A DNA stretch of 64,000 nucleotides from CSSed11-175R1 sp041685735 (GCA_041685735.1 JAWLFE010000001.1:1-64000), one strand, 5' to 3'; shown: positions 9,389 through 18,008, counted from the stretch's first letter. Notes: generated from the letters alone by a model not told the origin. Translations and numbers: made by a program.

Positions 9389-10633
9389 GTGATGGCACCG
9401 CTGACCGCCGCGGACGCACGGGCATGGCTGCTCGATCCGGTCGAGAGCGGCGCGGCGGCCGGGTTCGGGCTGTACCTGCACGTGCCGTTCTGTGACCACC
9501 GGTGCGGCTACTGCGACTTCGCGACGGCGGCGGTGGGCGACCAGGCACAGGCAGACCAGCAGGAGCTGTTCGACCGGTACCTCGATGCGCTGGTGGCCGA
9601 CCTCCGGCGGCAGGTCGCCGCCGGTCCGCGCAACCACGCGCCTGACGGCGTCGATGCTGCGGTCGGGACCGCCTGGCCGGTGGTGACCTCGGTCTTCATC
9701 GGCGGTGGCACCCCCACCCTGCTCGGCGGCGAGCGCCTGGCCACGCTGCTGGGTGCCGTGCACGACTGCCTCGCGGTCGCTGCGGATGCCGAGGTGACCG
9801 TGGAATGCAACCCGGAGACGGCATCGGTGGATCTGTTCGGCCACCTCGCCGCCGCGGGGGTGGGGCGGCTGTCGATGGGGGCCCAGTCGTTCGCGCCGCA
9901 CATCCTGCGCACCCTGGAGCGGGGTCACGACGCCGAGCGGCCGGTGACCGCGATGGCGCAGGCCCGTGAGGGCGGCATCGCCGAGGTCAACCTCGATCTG
10001 ATCTTCGGCACCCCGGGCGAGACCGACGACGACTGGCGCGCGACGTTGGAGGCGGTCCTGGTCGCCGGCACCGATCACGTGTCCGCCTACGCGTTGACGA
10101 TCCACGACAACACCGCCTTCGGCCGCGCGGTCGCCAGCGGCGCCATGCCGCAGGTCGACGAGGACCTCCAACGCGACCGGTTCGACGTCGCGCGTGAGGT
10201 GCTGGGAGCCGGTGGCTTCGAACACTACGAGGTGTCGAACTGGGCACTGGGGCCGGCCCGGCGGTCCCGCCACAACCTGCTGTACTGGCGGCACGGCGAC
10301 TACCTGGCGATCGGGGTCGGGGCGCACGGCCACCTGGCGGGGCGGCGCTGGTGGACCACCCGGTCGACCGCGCGCTACCTCGATGCGGTTGCCGCGGGCG
10401 ACAGCCCCCTCGCCGGCAGCGAGGTGCTGAGCGATGACGAGCGTGCGCAGGAACGGCTGTTGCTGGGCCTGCGTGTCCGCGAGGGTCTGCATCCACACGA
10501 CCTGCCCCCGATCGAGCCGTTGGCGCTCGAGGAGGCGATGGATGCGGGGCTCGTCGAGACCTCCTGTGGGCGGCTGCGGTGCACCGATGCGGGCTGGTTC
10601 CTGCTGGACGAGGCCGTGTCGCGACTGATCTGA
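9389..10633 (+). CDS. hemW: HemW, radical SAM heme chaperone
   Basis: This 414-residue protein contains the radical SAM cluster HVPFCDHRCGYCDF, with Cys35, Cys39 and Cys42. It also carries the GGGTPTLL and SMGAQSF segments and the EVNLDLIFGTPGET stretch of the HemN/HemW family. The CxxxCxxC followed by DF, with no N-terminal extension, is typical of HemW (heme insertion) and not of the oxygen-independent coproporphyrinogen oxidase HemN. Translation may begin at GTG 9389 or the adjacent ATG 9392. It follows the DUF1269 gene by 8 bases. It is often mis-annotated as coproporphyrinogen III oxidase. Confidence 0.92.
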   Translation: MMAPLTAADARAWLLDPVESGAAAGFGLYLHVPFCDHRCGYCDFATAAVGDQAQADQQELFDRYLDALVADLRRQVAAGPRNHAPDGVDAAVGTAWPVVTSVFIGGGTPTLLGGERLATLLGAVHDCLAVAADAEVTVECNPETASVDLFGHLAAAGVGRLSMGAQSFAPHILRTLERGHDAERPVTAMAQAREGGIAEVNLDLIFGTPGETDDDWRATLEAVLVAGTDHVSAYALTIHDNTAFGRAVASGAMPQVDEDLQRDRFDVAREVLGAGGFEHYEVSNWALGPARRSRHNLLYWRHGDYLAIGVGAHGHLAGRRWWTTRSTARYLDAVAAGDSPLAGSEVLSDDERAQERLLLGLRVREGLHPHDLPPIEPLALEEAMDAGLVETSCGRLRCTDAGWFLLDEAVSRLI

Positions 10634-10691
10634 TGCGCGCGTCCTGATGCATGCGACGGCGGGCCCGCGGGGTCCGCGGAGGGAGAGGCAC

Positions 10692-11390
10692 GTGACGGAC
10701 GACGCGACCCACGACGAGCGGTTCCGCACGGTCCCCGCACCGGACATCCGGGTACCCGTCGAGACCGCGAGGCAGCGGGCGCGGACCTACGCCGCGACGA
10801 TGGCGACGCGGCGGTCGATCCGGGACATCTCGGACGAACCGGTGCCCTTCGACCTGATCGAGACCGCGATCCGGGCGGCGGGGACCGCACCGTCGGGGGC
10901 CAACGTGCAACCGTGGCGGTTCGTGGTCGTGACCGATCCGGCTCGGCGGCGCGCGCTGCGGGAGGCCGCGGAGGCGGAGGAGCGGGAGTTCTACGAGCAC
11001 CGCGCGCCGCAGGAGTGGCTGGACGCGCTGGCGCCACTGGGCACCGACCCGACCAAGCCCTTCCTGGAGCACGCGCCGTACCTCATCGTGGTCATGGAGG
11101 TCCACAAGGGGCCGTCGAGCCCCAAGCCCTACTACGTCAAGGAGTCGGTCGGCATCGCGGTCGGGATGTTGCTGTCCGCGCTGCACCACGCCGGCCTGGC
11201 CACGTTGACCCACACCCCGAGCCCGATGGGGTTCCTGACCGAGCTGTTGGGGCGGCCCGCGGAGGAGCGGCCCTACGTCGTCATCCCGGTCGGATCCCCG
11301 GCACGGCACGCCCGGGTGCCGGACATCCACCGCAAGCCGTTGGACGAGATCCTGGTGCTGGACACCCCGCGGTCGGATCCCGATGCCTGA
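10692..11390 (+). CDS. Nitroreductase-fold protein resembling iodotyrosine deiodinase
   Basis: This 232-residue flavoprotein has the nitroreductase FMN-binding start TRRSIRDIS (39-47) and GTAPSGANVQPW (64-75). Its middle and end resemble what I recall of animal iodotyrosine deiodinase: a stretch with Tyr (EREFYEHR), LGRPAEERPYVVIPVG and the C-terminal VPDIHRKPLDEIL. That family reductively removes halogens from halotyrosines using FMN. The start at GTG 10692 is preferred over the upstream ATG because GGGAGAG lies 4 bases before it and the family similarity begins soon after. Substrate is inferred from resemblance only; a general nitroreductase role remains possible. Confidence 0.75.
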   Translation: MTDDATHDERFRTVPAPDIRVPVETARQRARTYAATMATRRSIRDISDEPVPFDLIETAIRAAGTAPSGANVQPWRFVVVTDPARRRALREAAEAEEREFYEHRAPQEWLDALAPLGTDPTKPFLEHAPYLIVVMEVHKGPSSPKPYYVKESVGIAVGMLLSALHHAGLATLTHTPSPMGFLTELLGRPAEERPYVVIPVGSPARHARVPDIHRKPLDEILVLDTPRSDPDA

Positions 11391-11477
11391 CGCGCGGACC
11401 GTGCCGGCCGACGGACGGTCAAGGTCGCGCGGCAGGTGCCGACACTCGAAAGGAGGGGGAGTCGGAGGACGACGGAG

Positions 11478-12053
11478 GTGGCACTCGGCCCGGCCTTCGA
11501 CGATGTGCTCGCAGCCGCGCGGACGGGCGCGGCATGGGCCCTGCAGCGGCTCTACGAGGACCTGGCCGGCACGGTGACCGGGTACCTCCGGTTGCGCGGG
11601 GCGACCGACGCGGACGATGTGGCCAGTGAAGCCTTCCTCAGCATCTTCCGGGCCCTGCACGGCTTCGAGGGGGACGAGGCCGCGTTCCGATCGTGGGTCT
11701 TCACGATCGTCCATCACCGGCTGATCGATGAGCGGCGACGCGCTGAGAGACGCCCACGGACCGAGTCGGTCGACGAGGCGGGTGAGATCGCGTCCGGAGA
11801 TGTGGAACGCGAGGCCCTGGATCGACTCGGAGGCAGCTGGGTGCAGGAGGTGCTCGGCACCCTGAGCGCCGACCAGCGGGAGGTCCTGCTGCTCCGGATC
11901 GTCGCGGATCTGTCGGTCGAGGACGTCGCCGGGATCCTGGGGAAGCGCGCGGGGGCCGTCCGCGCGCTGCAGTACCGCGGGATCCAGTCCCTGCGTCGTC
12001 AACTCGAGCAGCGCGGCTCGTTGAGCGGCCGTCCCGCAGGGGACGGCAGGTGA
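11478..12053 (+). CDS. ECF-type RNA polymerase sigma factor
   Basis: This protein of about 191 residues contains sigma region 2 (DADDVASEAFLSIFRALHGFEG, then FRSWVFTIVHHRLIDERRR) and region 4 (TLSADQREVLLLRIVADLSVEDVAGILGK, then a recognition helix). It directs RNA polymerase to alternative promoters. The start is set at GTG 11478, with GGAGG 8 bases upstream; an in-frame GTG at 11436 would add 14 residues without similarity. The stop overlaps the start of the next gene by four bases (GTGA), which fits coupling with its membrane partner. The target promoters are unknown. Confidence 0.9.
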   Translation: MALGPAFDDVLAAARTGAAWALQRLYEDLAGTVTGYLRLRGATDADDVASEAFLSIFRALHGFEGDEAAFRSWVFTIVHHRLIDERRRAERRPRTESVDEAGEIASGDVEREALDRLGGSWVQEVLGTLSADQREVLLLRIVADLSVEDVAGILGKRAGAVRALQYRGIQSLRRQLEQRGSLSGRPAGDGR

Positions 12054-13108
12054 ACGATCGCCTGCGCCGTAACGCCGGAGCTGACGCCGGCGATGACCAG
12101 GGTGAGATGAGCTTCCGACACCGCCCCGATCAACGCGTCCTCGACGCGCTGATCCAGGGGCGCCTCCCGGCCGAGCACGATGGGTTGGCCGATGTGGCCG
12201 CCTTCGTGGATGCGGTGCGGTTGGAGGCGACCGTCGTGCCACGTCCCACGGCCGAGCTGGCCGCGGTCCTCGACGAGGGGATCACCGTCGGACCGGCGGT
12301 CCGGCCGGTCGACGATGGCGCGGAACCCAGCCGCGGGAGGCGGCCGTCCGCCCGACCGGTCCGGCGCACGCGGCAGGCGTTCGGGTCGCTGGTGGCCAGC
12401 GTGGCAGCGATGGGTCTGGCCACGAAGGCGGCCGTCGCGAGCACGGCGGTGCTGGCCGCGACCGCTGGTGCGGGGTTCGGCGGTGTCCTGCCGACACCGG
12501 TCCAGGCTCCGTTCGACCAGGTCGTCGGCATCGATCGCACCGAGGAGGAGCTCGACCGTCGCGATGGAGGTCCCGCCACCCCAGACGACGCCCCGGGCAG
12601 CCCGGACGAGGGTCCCGCGAGCACCGGTGGAACGGTGCGTGACGGCCCGGACCGGTCCGGAGACGCCCGCCGCGATCGTCCTGAGGAGGGCACGCGGTTG
12701 GGGGATGGGGTGTCCGGAGATGCCACGCAGGAGGACGACCCGGGCGTCGACGGTGCCGAGGTCGGTGATGACGCGTCGGACGGCCAGAGCGAGGACGCAC
12801 GTCACGGTGCCGGCGATCCCGGGGGCGACGTGGGCGAAGCACCACCCGAGGATCGCGGCGCCGAGGTCGAGCAACCTCCGGCGTCGACGGATCAGCAGGA
12901 AGCACCACCGGTGGATCCACCAGCTGACCCTCCACCAGCTGACCTTCCACCCGCCGACCCTCCACCCGCCGACCCTCAGGCCGGCGCCGACGGATCCGAG
13001 ACGGCGCCGAGAGACGCGGTGCCATCATCGGAGCTGCAACCGGAGAACCAGCCGGCACCGGACCCCGGATCCGACGCGCGGCGCGGCGCGACCGGAGGGC
13101 GGCAGTAG
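12050..13108 (+). CDS. Membrane protein, probable anti-sigma factor
   Basis: This 352-residue protein has a cytoplasmic N-terminal part (about 1-105, with LDALIQGRLPAEHDGLADVAAFVDAVR) and a single Ala/Gly-rich membrane segment at about 118-145. The long extracytoplasmic tail, rich in Asp, Gly and Pro, ends in PPADP-type repeats. Translational coupling to the sigma gene, the N-terminal helical block and the single membrane pass are typical of actinobacterial anti-sigma factors. The zinc-binding HxxxCxxC motif of ZAS anti-sigmas is absent. The role is inferred mainly from context. Confidence 0.6.
   Translation: MNDRLRRNAGADAGDDQGEMSFRHRPDQRVLDALIQGRLPAEHDGLADVAAFVDAVRLEATVVPRPTAELAAVLDEGITVGPAVRPVDDGAEPSRGRRPSARPVRRTRQAFGSLVASVAAMGLATKAAVASTAVLAATAGAGFGGVLPTPVQAPFDQVVGIDRTEEELDRRDGGPATPDDAPGSPDEGPASTGGTVRDGPDRSGDARRDRPEEGTRLGDGVSGDATQEDDPGVDGAEVGDDASDGQSEDARHGAGDPGGDVGEAPPEDRGAEVEQPPASTDQQEAPPVDPPADPPPADLPPADPPPADPQAGADGSETAPRDAVPSSELQPENQPAPDPGSDARRGATGGRQ
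12906..12980 (+). repeat. 15-base coding repeats (PPADP units)
   Basis: Near-identical 15-base units encoding PPADP or LPPAD repeat about four to five times in the tail of the anti-sigma-like protein. Such units expand and contract by slippage and would make an extended Pro-rich stalk across the cell wall. Confidence 0.7.
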
Positions 13109-13141
13109 TCTCCGCCATCCATCGATGAACCGAGGGACCTG

Positions 13142-13660
13142 ATGCGCGGGGAGTCCGACCGTCGCCCCCATCGTCTCGACGATCTGATCCAGGCCGAGCA
13201 CGACATGCTCGACAAGCTCGGTGATCTACCGATCGACTTCGAGGCGCTCGCGCTGGTCTCCAACCTCTACCGCGCCGTCGCGGCCATCCGCCGGGAGTTC
13301 GAACAGACCGTCCTCGCCGAGGTGCGGTTGTCGTGGACGGCGTTCACCGTCCTGTGGGTGCTGTGGATCTGGGGTGAGACCGAGACCCGAGAACTGGCCG
13401 ACGAAGCCAACGTGACCAAGGGGACGCTGACCGGTGTCATCGACACCCTGGAGAAGCGGGGACTGGTCGAGCGGCGCCGGCGCGCGCGTGACCGTCGCCT
13501 GGTCGCGGTCACGTTGACCGACCCGGGCACGCTGCTGATCGCGGACGTCTTCCCCCGGTTCAACCTCGAGGAACAGCGCATCGCCGGGCTGGTGACCTCG
13601 CGCCAACGACGCGCGATGGTCGACGGGCTGCGGCGCATCCTGCGCGAACTCGACGGCTAG
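13142..13660 (+). CDS. MarR family transcriptional regulator
   Basis: This 172-residue protein has the winged-helix core of MarR regulators: WTAFTVLWVLWIWGETETRELADEANVTKGTLTGVIDTLEKRGLVERRRRARDRR-type order at residues 60-120, with the wing arginines RRARDRRLV. MarR dimers bind short palindromes and usually respond to phenolic or aromatic ligands. It stands alone, 33 bases after the anti-sigma-like gene and convergent with the SLH gene. It is one of a few regulators in this window that could bind the palindromes of the catabolic island; nothing ties it to them directly. Confidence 0.9.
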   Translation: MRGESDRRPHRLDDLIQAEHDMLDKLGDLPIDFEALALVSNLYRAVAAIRREFEQTVLAEVRLSWTAFTVLWVLWIWGETETRELADEANVTKGTLTGVIDTLEKRGLVERRRRARDRRLVAVTLTDPGTLLIADVFPRFNLEEQRIAGLVTSRQRRAMVDGLRRILRELDG

Positions 13661-13672
13661 CGCAGCGTTCGG

Positions 13673-14863
13673 TCACGACGCCGGGTGATCGATGTCGATC
13701 GTGACCCGCTGTGGGTCCAGGAGGCGCTGCACGGTGAACGGGTGCCTGCCCGTGGTGCCGACGAACAGCACCAGCTGGCCTTCGAAGACCGAGTCGTTGA
13801 CGACCTCGACGATGGTGTCACCGTCGAGGCTGATGCGGTCGTCGGTGAAGGCGTCGTCCTGCAGGTCGTCCGGGAGGAGCGTGGGCGGGGCGACACCGAC
13901 GAGCACGACCTCCAGGATCGCGTCGCCCGCGACCTCGACGAGGTTGCCCGATCCCTGCTGACGGGCCTCGTCGACGTAGCGCACCCGCCAGCCGACCAGG
14001 TTGTCGTCGCCCTCCAGGGTCACGGTGAGCTGATCGGCGCTGTCCTGGACCGCCACCGTGAGGTCGGTCAACCCGAGGCTCTCGCCGAACTCGCCCTGCT
14101 GGAAGGCGACCGGGTCGAGCAGGCCGTCGGTGGCCAGCAGGTCCATCGTGCGGGCGAGGAAGGACCCCATCGCCTCCCGGGTGATCGGGGCGTCCGGGCT
14201 GTAGGTGTCATTGCCCGTGCCGGCGGTCACGCCGATCCCGGCGAGCTTGCGGATGTTGTCGGCGTGGACCCCGGAGATGTCGTCGAACACCGGGGCGGGT
14301 TCGAGGTCGGTGCCGGTGACCTCCTCGATCATCCGGACCACGAACGAGGCCATCTGCGCCCGGTTCAGGGTGGCGCTCGGCTGGAAGGTGCCGTCGGCCG
14401 TGCCCTGGACGATGCCGGCCTCGGCCAGACGGGTCACGTTGGCCTTGTGGGCACCGCCGATGTCGTCGGCGTCCGCGTACGGCGGATCCTCGATCGACCC
14501 GTCATCGACGCGCAGCGCGTACACGCTGGCAGGCAGGGCATCGATCGTGCGGGCGATGAACGATGCCATCTGCTCGCGGCTGACCGTCGCGCCCGGAACG
14601 TAGGTGAGCTCGCCATCGACGAACGAGCCGCGCGCGACCCCATAGACCCAGAGACAGTCGATGGCGTCGGCGTGGACGGAGGTCGCGGGGACGTCGGTGA
14701 AGGGCTCGCCGGTGTCGTTGTCCTCCAGGCACGCCGCATCGATACCGCGGTTGAACGGTGGCGCCTGCGCGGCGGCCGGGACCAGCGTGACCAGCGTGAG
14801 CGCCAGGGTGGTCAGCCCCACGGTGATCACCACACGCAGGGCGGGCAGGGCGGTCGATGACAT
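13673..14863 (-). CDS. Secreted protein with three SLH domains
   Basis: This 396-residue protein starts with a signal peptide (residues 1-33, ending AAAQA). Three S-layer-homology repeats follow at about 50-105, 115-170 and 180-235, each with the F-x-D-V or similar start, a HADAI/HKANV/HADNI helix and an xTREQMASFxxR-type second half. SLH domains bind pyruvylated cell-wall polymer and anchor proteins to the surface. The C-terminal 150 residues are beta-rich, contain LTVTLEGDDNLVGWRVRY, and match nothing I recognise. ATG 14863 has GGGGGAG upstream. It is probably a cell-surface or S-layer-associated protein. Confidence 0.85.
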   Translation of the reverse strand: MSSTALPALRVVITVGLTTLALTLVTLVPAAAQAPPFNRGIDAACLEDNDTGEPFTDVPATSVHADAIDCLWVYGVARGSFVDGELTYVPGATVSREQMASFIARTIDALPASVYALRVDDGSIEDPPYADADDIGGAHKANVTRLAEAGIVQGTADGTFQPSATLNRAQMASFVVRMIEEVTGTDLEPAPVFDDISGVHADNIRKLAGIGVTAGTGNDTYSPDAPITREAMGSFLARTMDLLATDGLLDPVAFQQGEFGESLGLTDLTVAVQDSADQLTVTLEGDDNLVGWRVRYVDEARQQGSGNLVEVAGDAILEVVLVGVAPPTLLPDDLQDDAFTDDRISLDGDTIVEVVNDSVFEGQLVLFVGTTGRHPFTVQRLLDPQRVTIDIDHPAS

Positions 14864-14889
14864 GGGCTCCCCCGGGGGTCGTCAGTAGG

Positions 14890-14906
14890 CCGTCCGTGGC
14901 GGACGG
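14890..14906. promoter_or_regulatory. Inverted repeat upstream of the SLH gene
   Basis: CCGTCC and GGACGG pair around GTGGC, 27-43 bases before the SLH start codon. It could be an operator or a 5' leader hairpin. Confidence 0.3.
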
Positions 14907-15014
14907 CTCCATCGTCCCCGACCGGGGCCATCCAGCGCGGACGGCAGTATGCGTCCGGGATCGGCGGGTGGCAACCGACCCCACCAGGGGGAGGCCCAGG
15001 TGGGGTCGTGGTTG

Positions 15015-15485
15015 TCACTCGCCGGGCAGCAGGAACGGCCGGCGGATCACCTCGTCGAGCACGAGCAGGGTGAGCGTGCCGCGCATCCCGGTGATCGCCG
15101 TCAGGTCGTCGAGCAGGAAGCGGCGCAACTCGTCCAGGTCACTGACCCGGACGAGCAGCAGGACGTCGTGATCGCCGGTCACGAGGGCCGCGTACTCCAC
15201 ATGCGGGAGCGCGAGCAGTTGGTCGGTCAGCGGTTCCATCTCCAGGCGGGAGCCGGGCCCGGCGGAGAGCAGGACGAACGCCGCGACGCCGACCCCGAGT
15301 GTGGCCTGGTCGACGATCGGGGTGAACCCGAGCAGCGCGCGGGACTCGACCAGTGCGTTGAGCCGCTGGTGCACGGCCGACCGCGACAGGTGCAGGTCCC
15401 GGGCGAGCGAGGAGATCGACGCCCGACCGTCGTCGCGGAGCGTTCGGAGCAGCGCCAGATCGGTGACGTCGGGTGAGAACGACAT
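15015..15485 (-). CDS. Lrp/AsnC family regulator
   Basis: This 156-residue protein has an N-terminal helix-turn-helix (LLRTLRDDGRASISSLARDLHLSRSAVHQRLNAL, residues 9-42) and a C-terminal RAM/ACT-like effector domain containing VTGDHDVLLLVRVSDLDELRRFL. These regulators sense amino acids and usually control a neighbouring amino-acid gene. ATG 15485 is used because it precedes the HTH normally. The gene is divergent from the PLP decarboxylase, with 195 bases between that hold two inverted repeats, so it probably controls that decarboxylase and itself. Confidence 0.92.
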   Translation of the reverse strand: MSFSPDVTDLALLRTLRDDGRASISSLARDLHLSRSAVHQRLNALVESRALLGFTPIVDQATLGVGVAAFVLLSAGPGSRLEMEPLTDQLLALPHVEYAALVTGDHDVLLLVRVSDLDELRRFLLDDLTAITGMRGTLTLLVLDEVIRRPFLLPGE

Positions 15486-15495
15486 GTCGAGCCTT

Positions 15496-15518
15496 CTCTG
15501 CGGATGGGGGGCGCAGAG
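15496..15518. promoter_or_regulatory. Inverted repeat at the Lrp-type gene
   Basis: CTCTGCG (15496-15502) and CGCAGAG (15512-15518) form a 7-base perfect inverted repeat 11 bases upstream of the regulator's start. Its position suits autoregulation. Confidence 0.4.
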
Positions 15519-15543
15519 TGTCGCACGGATCATCCTCCTGGTG

Positions 15544-15553
15544 GACGATCGTC
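15544..15553. promoter_or_regulatory. Palindrome in the regulator/decarboxylase intergenic region
   Basis: GACGATCGTC is a perfect 10-base palindrome. It is followed by TCGTG and CACGA arranged as an inverted repeat about 10 bases apart. These are candidate Lrp-type sites for the divergent pair. Confidence 0.35.
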
Positions 15554-15680
15554 GTCGTATCGTGGGATCTGCATCACGAACCGTCGGTCCGGGTTACCGT
15601 CCATCGCCGATGGCCGCTGAGCCCCGAGCGCCGGACGCGCAGCGCGTGCGGATGACCCGACGACCACCAGGAGGCGTGCC

Positions 15681-17087
15681 GTGACCCGGTTGACGGCGTT
15701 CGACCCGCCACCCGAGCAGACCGAGGAACTGATCCGGCTCGTCGGTGACCTCGTGGGGGAGTTGACCGCGACCGCGGCAGAGCGCCCGATCTTCACGGCT
15801 GACCGGGGCGATGACCTGGTCGCCGGGTTGCTGGACGTCCGCCCGGGGCGCGCGCCGGCTGACCTCGACGACACCCTGGCCCGGATCCGTGCGGTCCTGG
15901 CGACCGGTGTCGACAACGCCGCCGCCGGGGAGATGGCCTACATCCCCGGATCCGGTCTGCTGACCTCCGCGCTCGGGGATCTGATCGCCAGCGTCGCGAA
16001 CCGCTACACGGGCCTGTCGGGTTTCTCGCCTGCGGCGATCGCCCTGGAGCTCGGCGTGCTCCGCTGGCTGACCGAACTGTTCGGCATGCCGGAACGTGCA
16101 CAGGGCCTGCTGTTGTCCGGGGGGTCCGCGGCGAACCTCACGGCGCTCGTCACGGCGCGGGAGATCCACGCACCGGAGCAGGCCCACCTGGCCACGGTCT
16201 ACGTCGGTGCCCACGCCCACGCCTCGGTGCGCAAGGCTGCGCGGATCGCCGGGCTGACCTCGGACCACATCCGGGTCTGTGCATCCACCGATGGCCTGCG
16301 CCTGGACCCGACCGCGGTCGAGGTGGCCATCAAGCAGGATCTGGCCGACGGGCTGCGGCCGACCGCGATCGTCGGGGCGGCGGGGACCACCAACACCGGC
16401 ACGATCGATCCGCTCGACGACCTGGCGGACGTGGCCGCGGAGCACGGGGTGTGGTTCCACGTCGATGCCGCCTACGGGGGGTTCTTCGTCCTGACCGACC
16501 GTGGCCGGGAGCGGATGGCGGGGATCGACCGCGCCGATTCGATCACGCTGGACCCGCACAAGTCACTGTTCCTGCCGTTCGGTACCGGGGCTCTGCTGGT
16601 CGCTGAGCGCGACCACCTCGCCCTGGCCTACGCGGAGGACGCGGACTACCTGCGCGACCGCAGCGAGGACCTGGATGCCCTGCCCGACTTCAGCTCCATC
16701 ACCACGGAGCTGACGCGCGAGTGGCGGGGCCTACGGCTGTGGCTGCCGCTGCAGCTGCACGGCGAGGACGCGTTCCGCATCGCCCTGGACGACAAACTCG
16801 ACCTGGCGGATCAGGTATGGCAGACCCTGGATGCCGATCCGAACCTGGAGGTCCTTGCTCAGCCCGACCTGTCGATCGTCACCTTCCGGGTCCGCGGCGA
16901 CGACGCGGCACAGGACGAACTGCTGCGGATCGTCCACCAGCACGGCCACGTCCGTCTGTCGACGACCGTGATCGAGGGCCGGGTCGTGGTCCGGCTGGTC
17001 GTGTTGTCGCACCGCACCACGGCAGAGACCGTGGCGCTGGCCATCCGACTCGTGCGCGAGGCAGCCGCGGAGGTCGTCAGCCGCTGA
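15681..17087 (+). CDS. PLP-dependent decarboxylase, aromatic-amino-acid type
   Basis: This 468-residue enzyme belongs to the group II decarboxylases (aromatic-L-amino-acid, tyrosine or glutamate decarboxylase family), which turn an amino acid into an amine and CO2 using pyridoxal phosphate. Visible elements are LLLSGGSAANLTAL, VGAAGTTNTGTIDPL, HVDAAYGG near residue 260 and the PLP lysine in LDPHKSLF at about residue 294. GTG 15681 has AGGAGG 6 bases upstream. Its divergent Lrp-type neighbour suggests control by an amino acid. The likely substrate is an aromatic amino acid by family resemblance, but this is not proven by any residue I can read. Confidence 0.87.
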   Translation: MTRLTAFDPPPEQTEELIRLVGDLVGELTATAAERPIFTADRGDDLVAGLLDVRPGRAPADLDDTLARIRAVLATGVDNAAAGEMAYIPGSGLLTSALGDLIASVANRYTGLSGFSPAAIALELGVLRWLTELFGMPERAQGLLLSGGSAANLTALVTAREIHAPEQAHLATVYVGAHAHASVRKAARIAGLTSDHIRVCASTDGLRLDPTAVEVAIKQDLADGLRPTAIVGAAGTTNTGTIDPLDDLADVAAEHGVWFHVDAAYGGFFVLTDRGRERMAGIDRADSITLDPHKSLFLPFGTGALLVAERDHLALAYAEDADYLRDRSEDLDALPDFSSITTELTREWRGLRLWLPLQLHGEDAFRIALDDKLDLADQVWQTLDADPNLEVLAQPDLSIVTFRVRGDDAAQDELLRIVHQHGHVRLSTTVIEGRVVVRLVVLSHRTTAETVALAIRLVREAAAEVVSR

Positions 17088-17121
17088 TCCGCTCGGGGAT
17101 CGCGGGCGATGATCGAGTAGG

Positions 17122-17832
17122 TCATGGGCTTCCCACAACATCGTCGAGGAAGCGCGTGACCAGCCTCGTGACGTCGGCCTCGGCCCGGTGACGGTGCTCG
17201 TGGGCATCCGTCAGGACCTCGGCGGCGGTGGTGCCTGCACCCGCCAGCGCCGCGACGGATCCCTGCCCGCCAAGCTCGATCCACATCCGGATGTTGTCCT
17301 CGTCGACCTCGGGGTGGAACTGCACGCCGAGGTTGCGTCGCAGCCGGAAGGCCTGCGGGCCGACGTCGTTGCGTGCCACCTCGACCGCGTCCGGTGGGAC
17401 GATGAAGCCATCCGAGTGCCACTGCATCCAGGGGCCGGCCGGGACGAGGTCGGGATCGTCGGAGTCGATCGCGACCCAGCCGATCTCCGGGCGCGGGGCT
17501 GCGACCACCTGGCCGCCGTGCGCGGCAGCCAGTGCCTGCCCACCGAAGCAGATCCCGAGCACCGGGATGCCTCGCGCGTCGGCATCGCGGAGCAGGGCGA
17601 GTTCGCGATCGATCCAGGAGCCGACCTGGCTGACGTCGTACAACGACCAGATCGCGCCGAGCGGCACGACCAGGTCGACGTCGTCGAGATCCGGGAAGGC
17701 GCCGTGCCACGTGCCGTCGGCGATCGTGTCCGACATCCCGACGAGTTCGACGGTGAACCCGTGATCGGCGAGTGCGTCGCCGACGAGCCCCGGGTGGGAT
17801 CCGGGGTCGTGCTGGAGGAACACGGCGCGCAT
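17122..17832 (-). CDS. Class I glutamine amidotransferase-like protein
   Basis: This 236-residue single-domain protein has the class I amidotransferase triad: Cys95 in LGICFGGQ, and His173 and Glu175 in VQFHPEV. It has no synthetase domain, so it is either a stand-alone glutamine or gamma-glutamyl amide hydrolase, or a partner subunit. The gene is divergent from the P450 gene, with a conserved palindrome between. Amidotransferase-like proteins accompany glutamine-synthetase-like ligases in gamma-glutamyl-amine pathways (PuuA/PuuD for putrescine, AtdA1/AtdA2 for aniline), and a ligase of that kind lies two genes away here. The link is inference. Confidence 0.8.
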   Translation of the reverse strand: MRAVFLQHDPGSHPGLVGDALADHGFTVELVGMSDTIADGTWHGAFPDLDDVDLVVPLGAIWSLYDVSQVGSWIDRELALLRDADARGIPVLGICFGGQALAAAHGGQVVAAPRPEIGWVAIDSDDPDLVPAGPWMQWHSDGFIVPPDAVEVARNDVGPQAFRLRRNLGVQFHPEVDEDNIRMWIELGGQGSVAALAGAGTTAAEVLTDAHEHRHRAEADVTRLVTRFLDDVVGSP

Positions 17833-17920
17833 CGGGTCAGCTCCGTGATGGGGGACAACGGCGGGGTGGGAGGGGGAGATGATGTGCGGGTGGGGAGGCT
17901 ATCCCGGGTCCCGAAAGACT

Positions 17921-17934
17921 GTTCGGACCCGAAC
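17921..17934. promoter_or_regulatory. Operator-like palindrome, copy 1 (P450 promoter)
   Basis: GTTCGG-AC-CCGAAC is a perfect inverted repeat lying 74 bases before the P450 start and between two divergent genes. The same arms recur at 21426, 25138 and 25208. Downstream, GCTAGGTT may hold the -10 element. Confidence 0.65.
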
Positions 17935-18008
17935 GACTCTGCTAGGTTCGCCCCGGTCGAGCGCGGGAGCGTGTCGATCGCAGGATCTGCGTGTGGGAGG
18001 TTCGACGG

